DNA of 64,000 nucleotides from Commensalibacter nepenthis (GCF_029953305.1 NZ_JASBAN010000001.1:1667001-1731000); one strand, 5' to 3'; counted from the first letter of the stretch, positions 26,009 to 34,688 are shown. The notes: generated from the sequence alone by a model not told the origin. Made by a program: numbers and translations.

Positions 26009-27511
26009 TTAATCTAATTTTGGATGTTGATCGATTAAACTTTGACGTTTCTTTTCAAGTTCGGCGATTGTTTCATCTATCTCTTCAACCTTTTGTTCGA
26101 TGGTTTCAAAATGTTGAGATAAGATTTCTTTTGCTTCCTCTTTATCAGAAGCAGTTGGTGTTGCACCACGCAAAGGTTTGTTCGCAGTTTCAGGCATCGT
26201 ACATGCGGTGGCCAGTCCAATAAGTGATACAAGCATCAGGTAAAAAGCAGGCATGTATGAATTGTTGGTTGCGCTAACTAACCATGCAACGAACGCTGGG
26301 GTAAATCCAGCAATAATAATAGAAACATTAAAAGAAATTGCTAATGCGCTATATCGAACATTGGTTGGAAAGAGTGCTGGTAAAATGGAAGCCGTTACCC
26401 CAACAAAGCAATTTAATGAAACTGTTAGAATAAGTAGCCCAACAAAGATCAGTCCAATAGTATTACTTTGAATTAACCAAAATGCTGGATAAGATAACAA
26501 TAATAATCCAATACTACCTGCAAAAATAAAAGGACGTCTGCCAATTTTATCACTGGTTAGACCAATAAAAGGTTGTACAAATAACATCCCTACCATAATG
26601 GCAATAATAATCAACAATCCATGATCTTCAGAATAACCCAACCGTCCAGAAAGATAGTTTGGCATATAGGTTAATAACACGTAATAGGTGATATTCATTG
26701 CCAGTACTAGACCAATACATGTCATGAAACTTTTTGAATATTTAGTGGCAACCTCTTTTACAGATAGTTTAGGGGGTTGTTGTAGCTCTTTTTTACTATC
26801 TGATTCCATTGTATCAATATGTTTTTGGAAAGCAGGGGTTTCTTCTAATTGATGTCTAAGATAAATACCAACGAAACCAAGAGGCAAGGCTAAAAAGAAC
26901 GGAATCCTCCATCCCCAACTAACTAAATTATCATTTCCAATGATGCTGGAAAGGATAACAACAACACCAGCACCTAATACAAACCCAGCAATAGAGCCAA
27001 AATCTAGCCAGCTTCCTAAGAACCCACGTTTACGATCAGGGGCATATTCAGCCACAAAGATTGCGGCACCAGAATACTCACCACCAACAGAGAAGCCCTG
27101 TGCCAGCTTACAAATTAACAAGAAAATGGGGGCTAGTATTCCAATACTGTTATAACCAGGAATTAACCCAATTGCAAAAGTACTGATGGACATAATAACA
27201 ATGGTGATAGACAAGATTTTTTGGCGACCATATTTATCCCCTAAAATCCCGAAAAAAATACCCCCTAGTGGTCTGACTAAAAACGGAACCGCAAAGGTTG
27301 CCAATGATGCAATAATTTGGATACTTGGATTGGCTCCTGGAAAGAATATTTTTCCCAAAGTGATTGCCAAGAAACCATAAACTCCAAAATCAAACCATTC
27401 CATTGCGTTGCCAAGGGCTGCGGCAGTAATGGCTTTTTTTAATTTATCATCATCAACGATTGTAATATCATTGATATGAAGAGGTTTATGTTTTTTCTTT
27501 AAAAGTTTCAT
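26009..27511 (-). CDS. proP: ProP-like MFS transporter (metabolite:proton symporter)
   Basis: The 500-residue protein belongs to the MHS subgroup of the major facilitator superfamily. Typical patterns are G-N-A-M-E-W-F-D-F-G-V-Y-G (33-45) in the first helix region, R-P-L-G-G-I-F-F-G-I-L-G-D-K-Y-G-R-Q-K, and Q-G-F-S-V-G-G-E-Y-S-G-A. Twelve hydrophobic segments can be counted. The C-terminal tail (about 462-500) is strongly charged with heptad-like leucine/isoleucine spacing, like the coiled coil of E. coli ProP that senses osmolality. ProP imports proline, glycine betaine and related osmolytes; other substrates are possible in this subgroup. It stands alone in its transcription unit. Confidence 0.85.
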   Translation of the reverse strand: MKLLKKKHKPLHINDITIVDDDKLKKAITAAALGNAMEWFDFGVYGFLAITLGKIFFPGANPSIQIIASLATFAVPFLVRPLGGIFFGILGDKYGRQKILSITIVIMSISTFAIGLIPGYNSIGILAPIFLLICKLAQGFSVGGEYSGAAIFVAEYAPDRKRGFLGSWLDFGSIAGFVLGAGVVVILSSIIGNDNLVSWGWRIPFFLALPLGFVGIYLRHQLEETPAFQKHIDTMESDSKKELQQPPKLSVKEVATKYSKSFMTCIGLVLAMNITYYVLLTYMPNYLSGRLGYSEDHGLLIIIAIMVGMLFVQPFIGLTSDKIGRRPFIFAGSIGLLLLSYPAFWLIQSNTIGLIFVGLLILTVSLNCFVGVTASILPALFPTNVRYSALAISFNVSIIIAGFTPAFVAWLVSATNNSYMPAFYLMLVSLIGLATACTMPETANKPLRGATPTASDKEEAKEILSQHFETIEQKVEEIDETIAELEKKRQSLIDQHPKLD

Positions 27512-27593
27512 ATAAAATCCTTCAGATTTTTTTTGCTTTTATAATGATTAGGTAATATTATCGCACTATTTGAATGTTCATGGGTTGAAAGAA

Positions 27594-27917
27594 CTACCGA
27601 TTTCGCCTTTTGTCTGCCACCAGATCCTCTTTTTCAATATGATAACCAGATTGATCCAACGCTTTAAGAATTAAAAAGCGTTTCGTAACCCGTTTGCTCG
27701 CTGCAATTTGGGTTAATTGATTATCCAGATAGGTTGGAATCATTAATCGCAAAGAGGCAATTTTTTTATCAGAAGGATGATGTAGATCATCCTGCATAAA
27801 ATAATCGCTTGACTGTTTAGATATGTCCCTTTGTTTTATAATCGTATAGTCACCATTATTGGCAGAAAAGGTTTCTAACACATTTTCTGTTGATGGGCAG
27901 TCTTCTTTATCAACCAT
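27594..27917 (-). CDS. Small protein with ribbon-helix-helix-like C-terminal part
   Basis: The 107-residue product has a polar, probably disordered N-terminal half and a C-terminal half (about 52-95) reading A-S-L-R-L-M-I-P-T-Y-L-D-N-Q-L, then Q-I-A-A-S-K-R-V-T-K-R-F-L-I-L-K-A-L-D. This strand followed by two helices looks like a ribbon-helix-helix DNA-binding domain, as in small partition or antitoxin proteins. The tail is basic (K-R-R-N-R). No toxin partner is adjacent. Two copies of a 12-base sequence 30 bases apart lie 63-104 bases upstream of its start and may be its operator. The family is not recognised with certainty. Confidence 0.6.
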   Translation of the reverse strand: MVDKEDCPSTENVLETFSANNGDYTIIKQRDISKQSSDYFMQDDLHHPSDKKIASLRLMIPTYLDNQLTQIAASKRVTKRFLILKALDQSGYHIEKEDLVADKRRNR

Positions 27918-27979
27918 ATTTTAAATCGTTTTATTAATAAGATTATTGAATTGATACCGTGTATAACGATTTGCATATT

Positions 27980-28021
27980 TATACATGTACATATTATCAT
28001 GTTCACTTATATACATATACA
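27980..28021 (-). promoter_or_regulatory. Direct repeat pair, possible operator of the RHH-like gene
   Basis: TATACATGTACA (27980-27991) and TATACATATACA (28010-28021) differ at one base and are spaced exactly 30 bases, about three helical turns. Both are near-palindromic. They lie just upstream of the RHH-like gene, which fits autoregulation, but no binding evidence exists. Confidence 0.4.
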
Positions 28022-28369
28022 ATTATGTAAATCAACTATTTTTTCAACATGGAAATATATGGGTTGGCATGATTGAGATAATCAAAGGTCAAATAAATCT
28101 TAGCTTCAAAAAATATAAAATTCATTTTAGATCAGGAAGGTGCTGATAAGGCTTGATATTGATATAAGTCAGCTTTGGAGGAACCTAAAATAGATTAATA
28201 GGGCATTAAAAAAGCAAATATACTCTTTTGAAGCTGACAATATGGACGGGTTGTTATCAGTTTTAATCAATCGCCATCAAATCTTACAATTATCGTTTTG
28301 TTTGCTTTAAATACATCAAGGACGTTAAATATCAATTAAAAGCTATATTAAATAAGGGATATTTAAGAA
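28022..28369. other. Gene-free stretch before tRNA-Phe
   Basis: No intact gene is seen. On the plus strand about 28200-28310 a short open stretch reads I-N-R-A-L-K-K-Q-I-Y-S-F-E-A-D-N-M-D-G and ends at a stop; stops also precede it. It may be a gene remnant, but the evidence is thin. Confidence 0.3.
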
Positions 28370-28445
28370 TGGTGCCCAAGGGCGGAATCGAACCACCGAC
28401 ACAGCGATTTTCAGTCGCTTGCTCTACCGACTGAGCTACTTGGGC
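28370..28445 (-). tRNA. tRNA-Phe (GAA)
   Basis: The minus strand folds into a full cloverleaf of 76 bases: acceptor GCCCAAG with CTTGGGC, D arm GCTC/GAGC, anticodon stem AGCGA/TCGCT with loop CTGAAAA carrying anticodon GAA, T arm GGTGG/CCGCC with TTCGATT. The terminal CCA is encoded. It lies between the RHH-like gene and yacG, on the same strand as both. Confidence 0.97.
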
Positions 28446-28498
28446 ACTAATGACTATTCACTGTTTCGGTCTCTAGTGAATGACTGTATGTAAAGCAT

Positions 28499-28711
28499 TT
28501 ACCCTACATTGTGATCGGGATCAAGTCTTTCTTTTAAAGAATTTTCTAATTCTTCTATTTCGTCTTCATCTCTGGGTTCGGAACTCAGGCGATAATCTCC
28601 AGAAAACCAACGGCTTAGATCAATATCAGCGCATCTTTTGGAACAAAAAGGGGTATATTCTGGCACGGTATTTTTTTTACAAATAGGACATTGTTCTGAT
28701 GATTTACGCAT
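28499..28711 (-). CDS. yacG: DNA gyrase inhibitor YacG
   Basis: YacG is a small zinc protein that in E. coli binds GyrB and inhibits gyrase. The 70-residue product has the four-cysteine zinc site C-P-I-C (8-11) and F-C-S-K-R-C (22-27), followed by A-D-I-D-L-S-R-W-F-S-G-D-Y-R, the family signature, and an acidic tail. Its start overlaps the end of the RNase G-like gene by eight bases, so the two are coupled. The order maf, RNase G, yacG is common in alphaproteobacteria. Confidence 0.93.
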   Translation of the reverse strand: MRKSSEQCPICKKNTVPEYTPFCSKRCADIDLSRWFSGDYRLSSEPRDEDEIEELENSLKERLDPDHNVG

Positions 28712-29825
28712 AATGATACTCCCATTGTTGCATTGTGAAGGATGGATTTGATTCGATTGTCAAAGAAACAGCACATCGTTTTTCAAAATGATTTATTGCC
28801 CATGAATCATTTTGTAATGCTTGTTTTATAGTAAGGCTTAGGGTCAAGGTGAGATGATGATAGTGATGATGAGTGGAAAGTGCTTTAAATTCTTGTTCTA
28901 ATTGTGCCAAAATCTTTGTCATTTGCCCATGAGTAGAGGTAAGTAATTCATGTAATGGCGGGCGTTTTCGTGGACGGGTTATTTCAGCCAGACCTAAATT
29001 CGTAAATCCAAGGAAACGAGGTTGCAAAGGGTCAAGTGCCAAAGATTGTTCAAAATTTTCTTGGAATAACCGTCGTTTTTTAATAGGCAATCCCGCCATA
29101 TCAACGATAATGGCACCTGATAAATTGCGTAGCCTTAAGTGATGCAATAACGCAGGTAAGGACTCTTTGTTGGCATTAAATTGCGCGCGCAGCTTATGTT
29201 GTCTGTCATTACTCTGTGCTGCGGTATCCATGTCTATGGCAACCAAAGCAGGAGTAGGGGTGATTGTGGCGCGCATCCCCATCGGCAGCTGGACTTCTGA
29301 TGTTTCCAAAGCGTCAATTTGTTCTAGTAGTTCCGAGCTGAGGGGGGCGTTAGATATTTTTACTCTTGATGTATAGTCCGTGGGAATCAGTTGAATCAAA
29401 GCAGGTTCGTCGATCAGAATATCAGCATCAGACCATCGTTGTGCCAATTCCTCAAAAGGGGAAATGCCAGCTTGTAAACGTCGAAAGGATTTGTCTTGTG
29501 GTAGCGAATATTCGTCAAGGTTGCGTGCATCTAAACGAACCCCTTTGCCTCCTTGTGCACTACGTGTTACGCGAACTGTGATCCAATCCCCTCCAAGCAA
29601 TGGTTTTGCGGTGGCGTTATTAGGAAGAAATCCAGAAAAATCTTTGCCCAATGCCACAAAAGCCCCACCCAGGGCAGGCGTATAATGCTCAACACGCCCT
29701 AAATAAAGATCACCAAACCCATCAGAATGCCCTGGATACCATATGGCAAAGTCTAAGAGTTTTTGTGCATTAATAACAGCGATACGAATAACGCCAGGGG
29801 CAGAGAGTAACTGTATGGCAGTCAT
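28704..29825 (-). CDS. Ribonuclease E/G family protein (RNase G-like)
   Basis: The 373-residue protein resembles the catalytic core of RNase G/E, endoribonucleases for rRNA maturation and mRNA decay. An embedded S1-like RNA-binding part is seen at about 38-75 (Y-L-G-R-V-E-H-Y-T-P-A-L-G-G-A-F-V). The middle has I-I-V-D-M-A-G-L-P near residue 238, which matches the catalytic acidic D-x-x-x-M block (canonical I-D-F-I-D-M) but with one acidic residue replaced. The protein is over 100 residues shorter than E. coli RNase G and lacks the zinc-link cysteines. This short form is found next to maf and yacG in many alphaproteobacteria. It overlaps yacG downstream. Confidence 0.85.
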   Translation of the reverse strand: MTAIQLLSAPGVIRIAVINAQKLLDFAIWYPGHSDGFGDLYLGRVEHYTPALGGAFVALGKDFSGFLPNNATAKPLLGGDWITVRVTRSAQGGKGVRLDARNLDEYSLPQDKSFRRLQAGISPFEELAQRWSDADILIDEPALIQLIPTDYTSRVKISNAPLSSELLEQIDALETSEVQLPMGMRATITPTPALVAIDMDTAAQSNDRQHKLRAQFNANKESLPALLHHLRLRNLSGAIIVDMAGLPIKKRRLFQENFEQSLALDPLQPRFLGFTNLGLAEITRPRKRPPLHELLTSTHGQMTKILAQLEQEFKALSTHHHYHHLTLTLSLTIKQALQNDSWAINHFEKRCAVSLTIESNPSFTMQQWEYHYA

Positions 29826-29990
29826 ATTGAGGATTCTAACATTATTTTGAGTAAAAATATAGATTAATCTTTATTATACAGAAATCCCATATTCATTTAC
29901 TATTTTTTATAGAGAATAACTAAGTGATAGAATGTAGCTAAGTATTTTCTATTTTGCTAATTATCTGGATAGAAGTAGATTATAGATATT

Positions 29991-30024
29991 AAAGCCTCTA
30001 ACTATTTTATTAGATGGAGGCTTT
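29991..30024 (-). terminator. Hairpin after a decayed gene
   Basis: AAAGCCTC (29991-29998) pairs with GAGGCTTT (30017-30024) around an 18-base loop, just beyond the last stop of the decayed minus-strand gene at 30031. Only a short, broken T run follows it on the minus strand, so it is a weak terminator candidate. Confidence 0.5.
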
Positions 30025-30030
30025 AATATT

Positions 30031-30715
30031 TCATAGCAATAACCGAGCTTTAATTAACCAATATGCTAGGTAAATAATTTTTCCATCGTCTTGGTCTGTA
30101 CCGATATATTCTGATTCTAGTATGATTCTCTGGACATCAAAAGCTGTACCAGTAGTGAGATCGAATATGTTGATAATTTCTCATATACTCTGTCCTTCAT
30201 TTGTAATTCGATCATATTTTTATCTGTACATTTGCATCATAGAGTATCTAATGGGATAATACTGCATGCTTCTTCTTGAAGAGCATTAAATTGCACTTTT
30301 GTTTTTGAAAACAGTTTTTTAGCAGGATAGTCATTATTAGTAGAGATTGTTATCAATGGTGATTTACTACTTGCTGTGTTAATCCAGAGATAAACAGATG
30401 TCTTAAGTATAAATATGTTGCCGGCATCCCAATTTGTTCTTCCCTTCCTAGGACTAATTGATAAATTATTGTTGGCATGATACATATGTAGAAGTATATA
30501 GACTGTTCAATATAACATTTAAACCCAAATGGAGTGTTTTACCTCCATATTTTTGAAGATTATATATTTCTGTGATATCTACACTTTCGGTAGCTTTTTT
30601 TCAATTATTCTGTCATGTTTTGAACCTTTATAAATTAAAATAATATTCGCCACAACTTGCCTTTTTCGGGCATAAATCAACAAATCTATAGTGCTAATTA
30701 AGTTGAGCTGATTTG
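30031..30715 (-). pseudogene. Decayed gene, nuclease- or restriction-like remnant
   Basis: Protein-like pieces can be read on the minus strand in changing frames. The first reads L-L-I-Y-A-R-K-R-Q-V-V-A-N-I-I-L-I-Y-K-G (about 30685-30625). Next comes a piece with D-I-T-E-I-Y-N-L-Q-K-Y-G-G (to about 30485), then an open stretch 30237-30485 with R-T-N-W-D-A-G-N-I-F-I-L-K, and a last piece ending at 30031 with G-T-A-F-D-V-Q-R-I-I-L-E-S. At least three frame changes separate them and no good start remains. The first piece loosely recalls the end of McrC- or other nuclease-like proteins, but this is a guess. The remnant sits between maf and the RNase G gene, which are usually adjacent, so it looks like a decayed insertion. 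Confidence 0.55.
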
Positions 30716-30735
30716 GTTTTTTAGAAATTTTATTA

Positions 30736-30762
30736 CAAAAAAAGACACAGTCATTGTGTCTT
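30736..30762 (-). terminator. Intrinsic terminator downstream of maf
   Basis: A perfect 8-bp stem (30742-30749 with 30755-30762) with a five-base loop is followed on the minus strand by seven T. It lies about 210 bases past the maf stop and is the likely end of the hisG-hisD-infA-maf transcript. The DNA between it and maf (30763-30970) is AT-rich without a gene. Confidence 0.8.
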
Positions 30763-30970
30763 CAGTTGATATATTCTGTATTTTTCTAAAATTGGATATA
30801 AAAACGATCTACGTAAGATCCTTTATAAGTCATAATGTTATGAAGACAATATAATAAAACTATATTTATTAAAACATACAATAAGAAAATGTAAATTATT
30901 CAGAATTATTTCAGTATAAATCAATATTTAAAAAAATAGTTTGGATGAGCAAAACTAAGGGCGGAAGAAG

Positions 30971-31570
30971 TCAAATAATTAATCCATGACCACGTAATAA
31001 TTGTGCGGTTTCAAACAAAGGAAGCCCGACAATATTACTGTGGCTGCCACTGATGGCTTTGATAAAAGAGGCAGCTATTCCTTGTATGGCATAGGAACCT
31101 GCTTTATCTTTCCACTCGTCACTATCCAGATAATGTTCAAGTTGCTTTTCTGTTAGGCGAGCAAACTGTACCATGCTGCATACTTGTCGAGAGGATGTTT
31201 TACCTGTTTGTGTGTTGATTAACACCACACTGGTATAGACACGATGCCTGCGCCCAGAAAGTAAATTTAAATGGCTTTTTGCAACTTGACGATCAGAGGT
31301 TTTGTTCAAAATGCGTCTGCCAGCAGCAGCAACCGTGTCTGCTGCTAAAATAACAGGAATGCTTCTTTCAATTTTTTGCGCAGCAATTGCCTTGGCATTG
31401 GCCAGACGTTGAACATATACCCTTGGTAATTCTTGTTTCAAAGGGGTTTCATCAATGTCGGTTGCAATGATTGTTTGTGGGGCAATACCAATCTGTTCCA
31501 ATAGCTGTAGCCGTCTGGGTGAAGCAGAGGCAAGAACAATTGGCAGTTTGGTAACGGTATAAGTCGACAC
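30971..31570 (-). CDS. maf: Maf-like nucleoside triphosphate pyrophosphatase
   Basis: Maf proteins hydrolyse non-canonical or methylated nucleoside triphosphates and influence septum formation. The frame is open to 31633, inside infA. A GTG at 31570 has AAAGGT six bases upstream and gives a 199-residue protein starting M-S-T-Y-T-V-T-K-L-P-I-V-L-A-S-A-S-P-R-R, the usual Maf N-terminus, so that start is chosen. Other signatures are L-A-A-D-T-V (catalytic aspartate), and Y-A-I-Q-G-I-A-A near the end with G-S-H-S-N-I-V-G-L-P. It follows infA closely on the same strand. Confidence 0.92.
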   Translation of the reverse strand: MSTYTVTKLPIVLASASPRRLQLLEQIGIAPQTIIATDIDETPLKQELPRVYVQRLANAKAIAAQKIERSIPVILAADTVAAAGRRILNKTSDRQVAKSHLNLLSGRRHRVYTSVVLINTQTGKTSSRQVCSMVQFARLTEKQLEHYLDSDEWKDKAGSYAIQGIAASFIKAISGSHSNIVGLPLFETAQLLRGHGLII

Positions 31571-31592
31571 AGCGTTACCTTTTAAGGTGGAT

Positions 31593-31811
31593 TTATTTAA
31601 AGCGGAAAGTAATACGACCTTTGGTGAGGTCATAAGGGGTCATTTCCACATTTACACGATCGCCAGCCAATACACGAATACGGTTTTTACGCATTTTACC
31701 ACTGGTATGTGCCAAGATAACATGTTCATTATCTAACTTAACACGAAACATAGCATTCGGAAGCAGCTCTGTTACTGTTCCACTAAATTCGATCATATCT
31801 TCTTTAGACAT
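31593..31811 (-). CDS. infA: Translation initiation factor IF-1
   Basis: IF-1 occupies the ribosomal A site during initiation. The 72-residue protein is the standard length: [24 protein letters not shown], then the OB-fold with [19 protein letters not shown] and a C-terminal R-I-T-F-R-F-K. The gene lies between hisD and maf on the minus strand. Confidence 0.98.
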   Translation of the reverse strand: MSKEDMIEFSGTVTELLPNAMFRVKLDNEHVILAHTSGKMRKNRIRVLAGDRVNVEMTPYDLTKGRITFRFK

Positions 31812-31892
31812 TTGTAAAAATTTTGTCCTTGTATTTACTTATAATTATAAACTGCCACAACATAACGACGATTTCTTTAAAAAGTCTAGCTT

Positions 31893-33191
31893 TTATTTGC
31901 TTAAACTCTTTAAACGTTGCGAAATACTTAATGCGTGTGCTGTTAATCCCTCGGTATTGGCGATGGCGACGGCTGCTGGACCAACATTTTGAATACCCTT
32001 TTTATTGGATTTTAGGAATGTTGTGCGTTTCATAAAATCGAAGATGGAGAGACCCGAAGAAAATCTTGCCGCGCCACTGGTTGGTAAAACATGGTTCGGA
32101 CCACCCACATAGTCGCCGATTGCTTCGGGACACCATTTCCCAATAAAGATCGCACCTGCATGGCGCACATCTTCGAATAAACTATTCGATTCTTTGACCA
32201 TCAATTCTAAGTGTTCTGGAGCAATTTGATTAATAAGCGTTGCTGCCTCATCCCAAGAATCAACAATAATCACTGCACCATGATGGTCCCAACTGACTTG
32301 TGCGATTTCTTTACGGGCAAGGGTTTGTAGTTGTTCATCAACAGCTTTAATGACTTCATCTGCAAATTTCTTATTATTGGTAATAAAAATAGATTGCGCC
32401 ATTTTATCATGTTCAGATTGTGCCAATAAATCCAATGCAATATGGGTTGGATCATTGCCTTTGTCTGCAACTACAACGACTTCGGAGGGACCCGCCACAC
32501 TATCAATGCCAACCAATCCATAAACCTGACGTTTTGCTTCGGCGACATAGGCATTGCCTGGACCAACAATATAATCTACTGGGGTAATGGTTTCTGTGCC
32601 AAAAGCCAACGCAGCAATGGCTTGTGCGCCACCAATACGATAAATCTCGGTAATGCCTGCTTTATGTGCAGCTGCCAACACAAGTGGATTGAGTTGCCCA
32701 TCAGGAGTAGGGACGCACATTGCCAATCGTTTGACCCCAGCCACTTTGGCAGGAATAGCATTCATTAAAACCGATGAAGGATAGGCAGCAGTGCCACCAG
32801 GAACGTAAAGTCCAGCAGAATCCATAGGTCTCCATCGATAACCTAACTCAAAACCACTCTCATCTTCATAATATAAATTGGGAGGAAGCTGTTTTTGGTG
32901 AAATGTTTTGATTCTGTCGGCTGCAACAGCCAACGCTTTTAATAATTCAGTTGAAGTTTGACGATAGGCAGCTTCAATCTCTTGATCCGTAACACGTAAT
33001 GTTTCTGGGGTCAGCTCAAGACGATCAAACCGCTTGGTATAATCACAAAGGGCTGTATCACCATTCTTTTTGATATTTTCCAATATTTCGGTGACGGGCG
33101 CTTTGACCGCAGATGTGTCCATTGCTCTGGCTGTTAATAAGCGCTTAAAAGCAGTTTGGAAATCAGATTGTGTCGTAGATAAATATTGCAT
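31893..33191 (-). CDS. hisD: Histidinol dehydrogenase
   Basis: HisD oxidises histidinol to histidine in two NAD-dependent steps. The 432-residue protein shows the Y-V-P-G-G-T-A-A-Y-P-S-S-V-L-M-N segment, V-D-Y-I-V-G-P-G-N-A-Y-V-A-E-A-K, I-D-S-V-A-G-P-S-E-V, the catalytic I-A-P-E-H-L-E-L and the C-terminal G-G-P-N-H-V-L-P-T-S-G-A-A-R-F zinc-site region. It follows hisG by 17 bases and precedes infA. Confidence 0.97.
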   Translation of the reverse strand: MQYLSTTQSDFQTAFKRLLTARAMDTSAVKAPVTEILENIKKNGDTALCDYTKRFDRLELTPETLRVTDQEIEAAYRQTSTELLKALAVAADRIKTFHQKQLPPNLYYEDESGFELGYRWRPMDSAGLYVPGGTAAYPSSVLMNAIPAKVAGVKRLAMCVPTPDGQLNPLVLAAAHKAGITEIYRIGGAQAIAALAFGTETITPVDYIVGPGNAYVAEAKRQVYGLVGIDSVAGPSEVVVVADKGNDPTHIALDLLAQSEHDKMAQSIFITNNKKFADEVIKAVDEQLQTLARKEIAQVSWDHHGAVIIVDSWDEAATLINQIAPEHLELMVKESNSLFEDVRHAGAIFIGKWCPEAIGDYVGGPNHVLPTSGAARFSSGLSIFDFMKRTTFLKSNKKGIQNVGPAAVAIANTEGLTAHALSISQRLKSLSK

Positions 33192-33208
33192 GGCAAAATC
33201 TCAGAAAA

Positions 33209-33883
33209 TTAAACAATAACTTGAGGGGATAAAATTTGGCGAAATCGTTCCGTTAGTGCGTTAATACGAACAGATTGGGTTTTCAAAGCGGTTCGATTAA
33301 TAATTAAACGGCTGGATACATCAACGATGGTTTCAACTTCTTGTAATCCATTGGCACGTAACGTCGAACCTGTATCAACCAGATCAATAATTAAATTAGA
33401 TAATTTTAATACTGGGGCAAGCTCCATCGCGCCATGTAAATTAACAATATCCGCTTGAACGCCTTTCTTAGCAAAGAAACGTTTTGTAAGATTAGGATAT
33501 TTGGTTGCTACACGGATTTGAGACCATCTGGCGGGGTCACCAAGATTTTTGTCTTTGGTATTTGCCAGCTGTGCAACCGATAAGCGACAATGACCAATAT
33601 TTAAATCCAAAGGCGCATAAATATCAGGATAATCAAATTCCATTAAGACATCAGACCCACATACCCCCAGGGATGCCGTGCCAAACGCCACAAACGTCGC
33701 AACATCAAAAGAGCGAACACGAATAATATCCAATTCAGGATCATTCGTTTTAAAACGCAAAAGGCGACTATCTGCATCGAAAAACGCAGGTTCTGGGATA
33801 ATATTTGCCTTTTCAAGTAAAGGAATGCAGGCTTTAAGGATTCTTCCTTTGGGAAGGGCAAGGATCAAAGAATTATTGTTCAT
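33209..33883 (-). CDS. hisG: ATP phosphoribosyltransferase, short form
   Basis: HisG starts histidine synthesis by joining ATP with phosphoribosyl pyrophosphate. At 224 residues it is the short form, which lacks the regulatory C-terminal domain and normally works with HisZ; no hisZ is seen in the window. Signatures are L-A-L-P-K-G-R-I-L near the N-terminus, V-R-S-F-D-V-A-T-F-V, G-V-C-G-S-D-V-L, and I-I-D-L-V-D-T-G-S-T-L-R-A-N-G-L, which binds the phosphate. It heads the hisG-hisD-infA-maf run on the minus strand. Confidence 0.96.
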   Translation of the reverse strand: MNNNSLILALPKGRILKACIPLLEKANIIPEPAFFDADSRLLRFKTNDPELDIIRVRSFDVATFVAFGTASLGVCGSDVLMEFDYPDIYAPLDLNIGHCRLSVAQLANTKDKNLGDPARWSQIRVATKYPNLTKRFFAKKGVQADIVNLHGAMELAPVLKLSNLIIDLVDTGSTLRANGLQEVETIVDVSSRLIINRTALKTQSVRINALTERFRQILSPQVIV

Positions 33884-33897
33884 GTCAGATGCAGATG

Positions 33898-34059
33898 TTA
33901 TTTGTCTTTTTTATTGTTAAAAATAGAAGATGACGAAAATGAAGGAGAAGGTGTTGGTTTAGGAGCAGGAGGCGTAACATTATTTTTGTTAACACCGCCT
34001 TTGACAACATAACCTTCAATAATAGGCTTTGTTATGTGAAGATTAAGAGGTTTTTTCAT
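33898..34059 (-). CDS. Micro-protein of 53 residues, coupled to the DUF6338-like gene
   Basis: A 53-codon frame starts with ATG at 34059, overlapping the stop of the upstream membrane-protein gene in an ATGA arrangement, a strong sign of translational coupling. The product has a basic and hydrophobic start (M-K-K-P-L-N-L-H-I-T-K-P-I-I-E-G-Y-V-V-K-G-G), then a proline- and serine-rich stretch (P-P-A-P-K-P-T-P-S-P-S-F-S-S-S-S) and a basic end. There is no signal peptide or membrane segment. I do not recognise it. Its pairing with the membrane protein suggests a shared role. Confidence 0.6.
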   Translation of the reverse strand: MKKPLNLHITKPIIEGYVVKGGVNKNNVTPPAPKPTPSPSFSSSSIFNNKKDK

Positions 34060-34688
34060 GTTTGTTCTTTCTGCTCGTCTTGATGTTGAGGAAACTCTAT
34101 AATAACAGAATCGATTGGTAAGGATATATACATATACGGAGCATTATAAAGCTCAATGCCTGCTAAGTCATATGTTTTTACATCCAATAAAAAAAGTTCC
34201 CTTATATCGTTGACTTCTGAAAAGGCTTGAATCGTCCCAGAATATATTATTTGTTTATCATAATCTTTGATATGTACATATTTCATTTTATCTGAATTAA
34301 AAACAAAATCCCATACATCCTCATCAGCATATCTATTTGTAGCTCGAATTGTTTGTAGGAATCTAGTAATTAATTTATAATTTTTTACATATAACCATAC
34401 TATGGAACAAACAGACGCAATGACAATAGCCCATAATAATTCTTGCAAAACACGATTATTAATGATGGTCGTTTTATCTGTTTCGCTCATTAAGATAAAA
34501 GATTGATTAAAAATCTTAAATATAACGAATTCAATAAAATAAGTAAAAACGCCAAAGACAAACGCTCTGATAATAAACTGATTTTCAGAAGATTTTCTTC
34601 TTTTAGCAAAATCAATATCAATCTTTGCCCATAAGAAACCAGGTAAAAGTAAAATGGCGATCTGTAAAAGAAAAAAGTCAATTTTCAT
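34056..34688 (-). CDS. DUF6338-like membrane protein
   Basis: The 210-residue protein has a hydrophobic N-terminal segment (about 5-20), a second (about 40-62) and a third (about 85-103), followed by a soluble domain of about 100 residues containing D-V-W-D-F-V-F (about 124-130), then I-K-D-Y-D-K-Q-I-I-Y-S-G-T-I-Q-A-F and L-L-D-V-K-T-Y-D. The pattern W-D-F/Y-F plus a beta-rich G-x-I domain resembles DUF6338 proteins, which are of unknown function and scattered in distribution. It lies between murA and hisG and is coupled to a 53-residue micro-protein. Both look like accessory additions to a conserved block. Confidence 0.6.
   Translation of the reverse strand: MKIDFFLLQIAILLLPGFLWAKIDIDFAKRRKSSENQFIIRAFVFGVFTYFIEFVIFKIFNQSFILMSETDKTTIINNRVLQELLWAIVIASVCSIVWLYVKNYKLITRFLQTIRATNRYADEDVWDFVFNSDKMKYVHIKDYDKQIIYSGTIQAFSEVNDIRELFLLDVKTYDLAGIELYNAPYMYISLPIDSVIIEFPQHQDEQKEQT

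Noticed and set aside
27594-27917. Toxin-antitoxin module around the RHH-like gene
   Set aside because: No second small gene lies in tandem; the neighbours are proP and a tRNA gene, so an antitoxin role is not supported.
32442-32768. A 108-codon plus-strand frame opposite hisD
   Set aside because: It lies fully inside the conserved hisD coding sequence and has no signal of its own.
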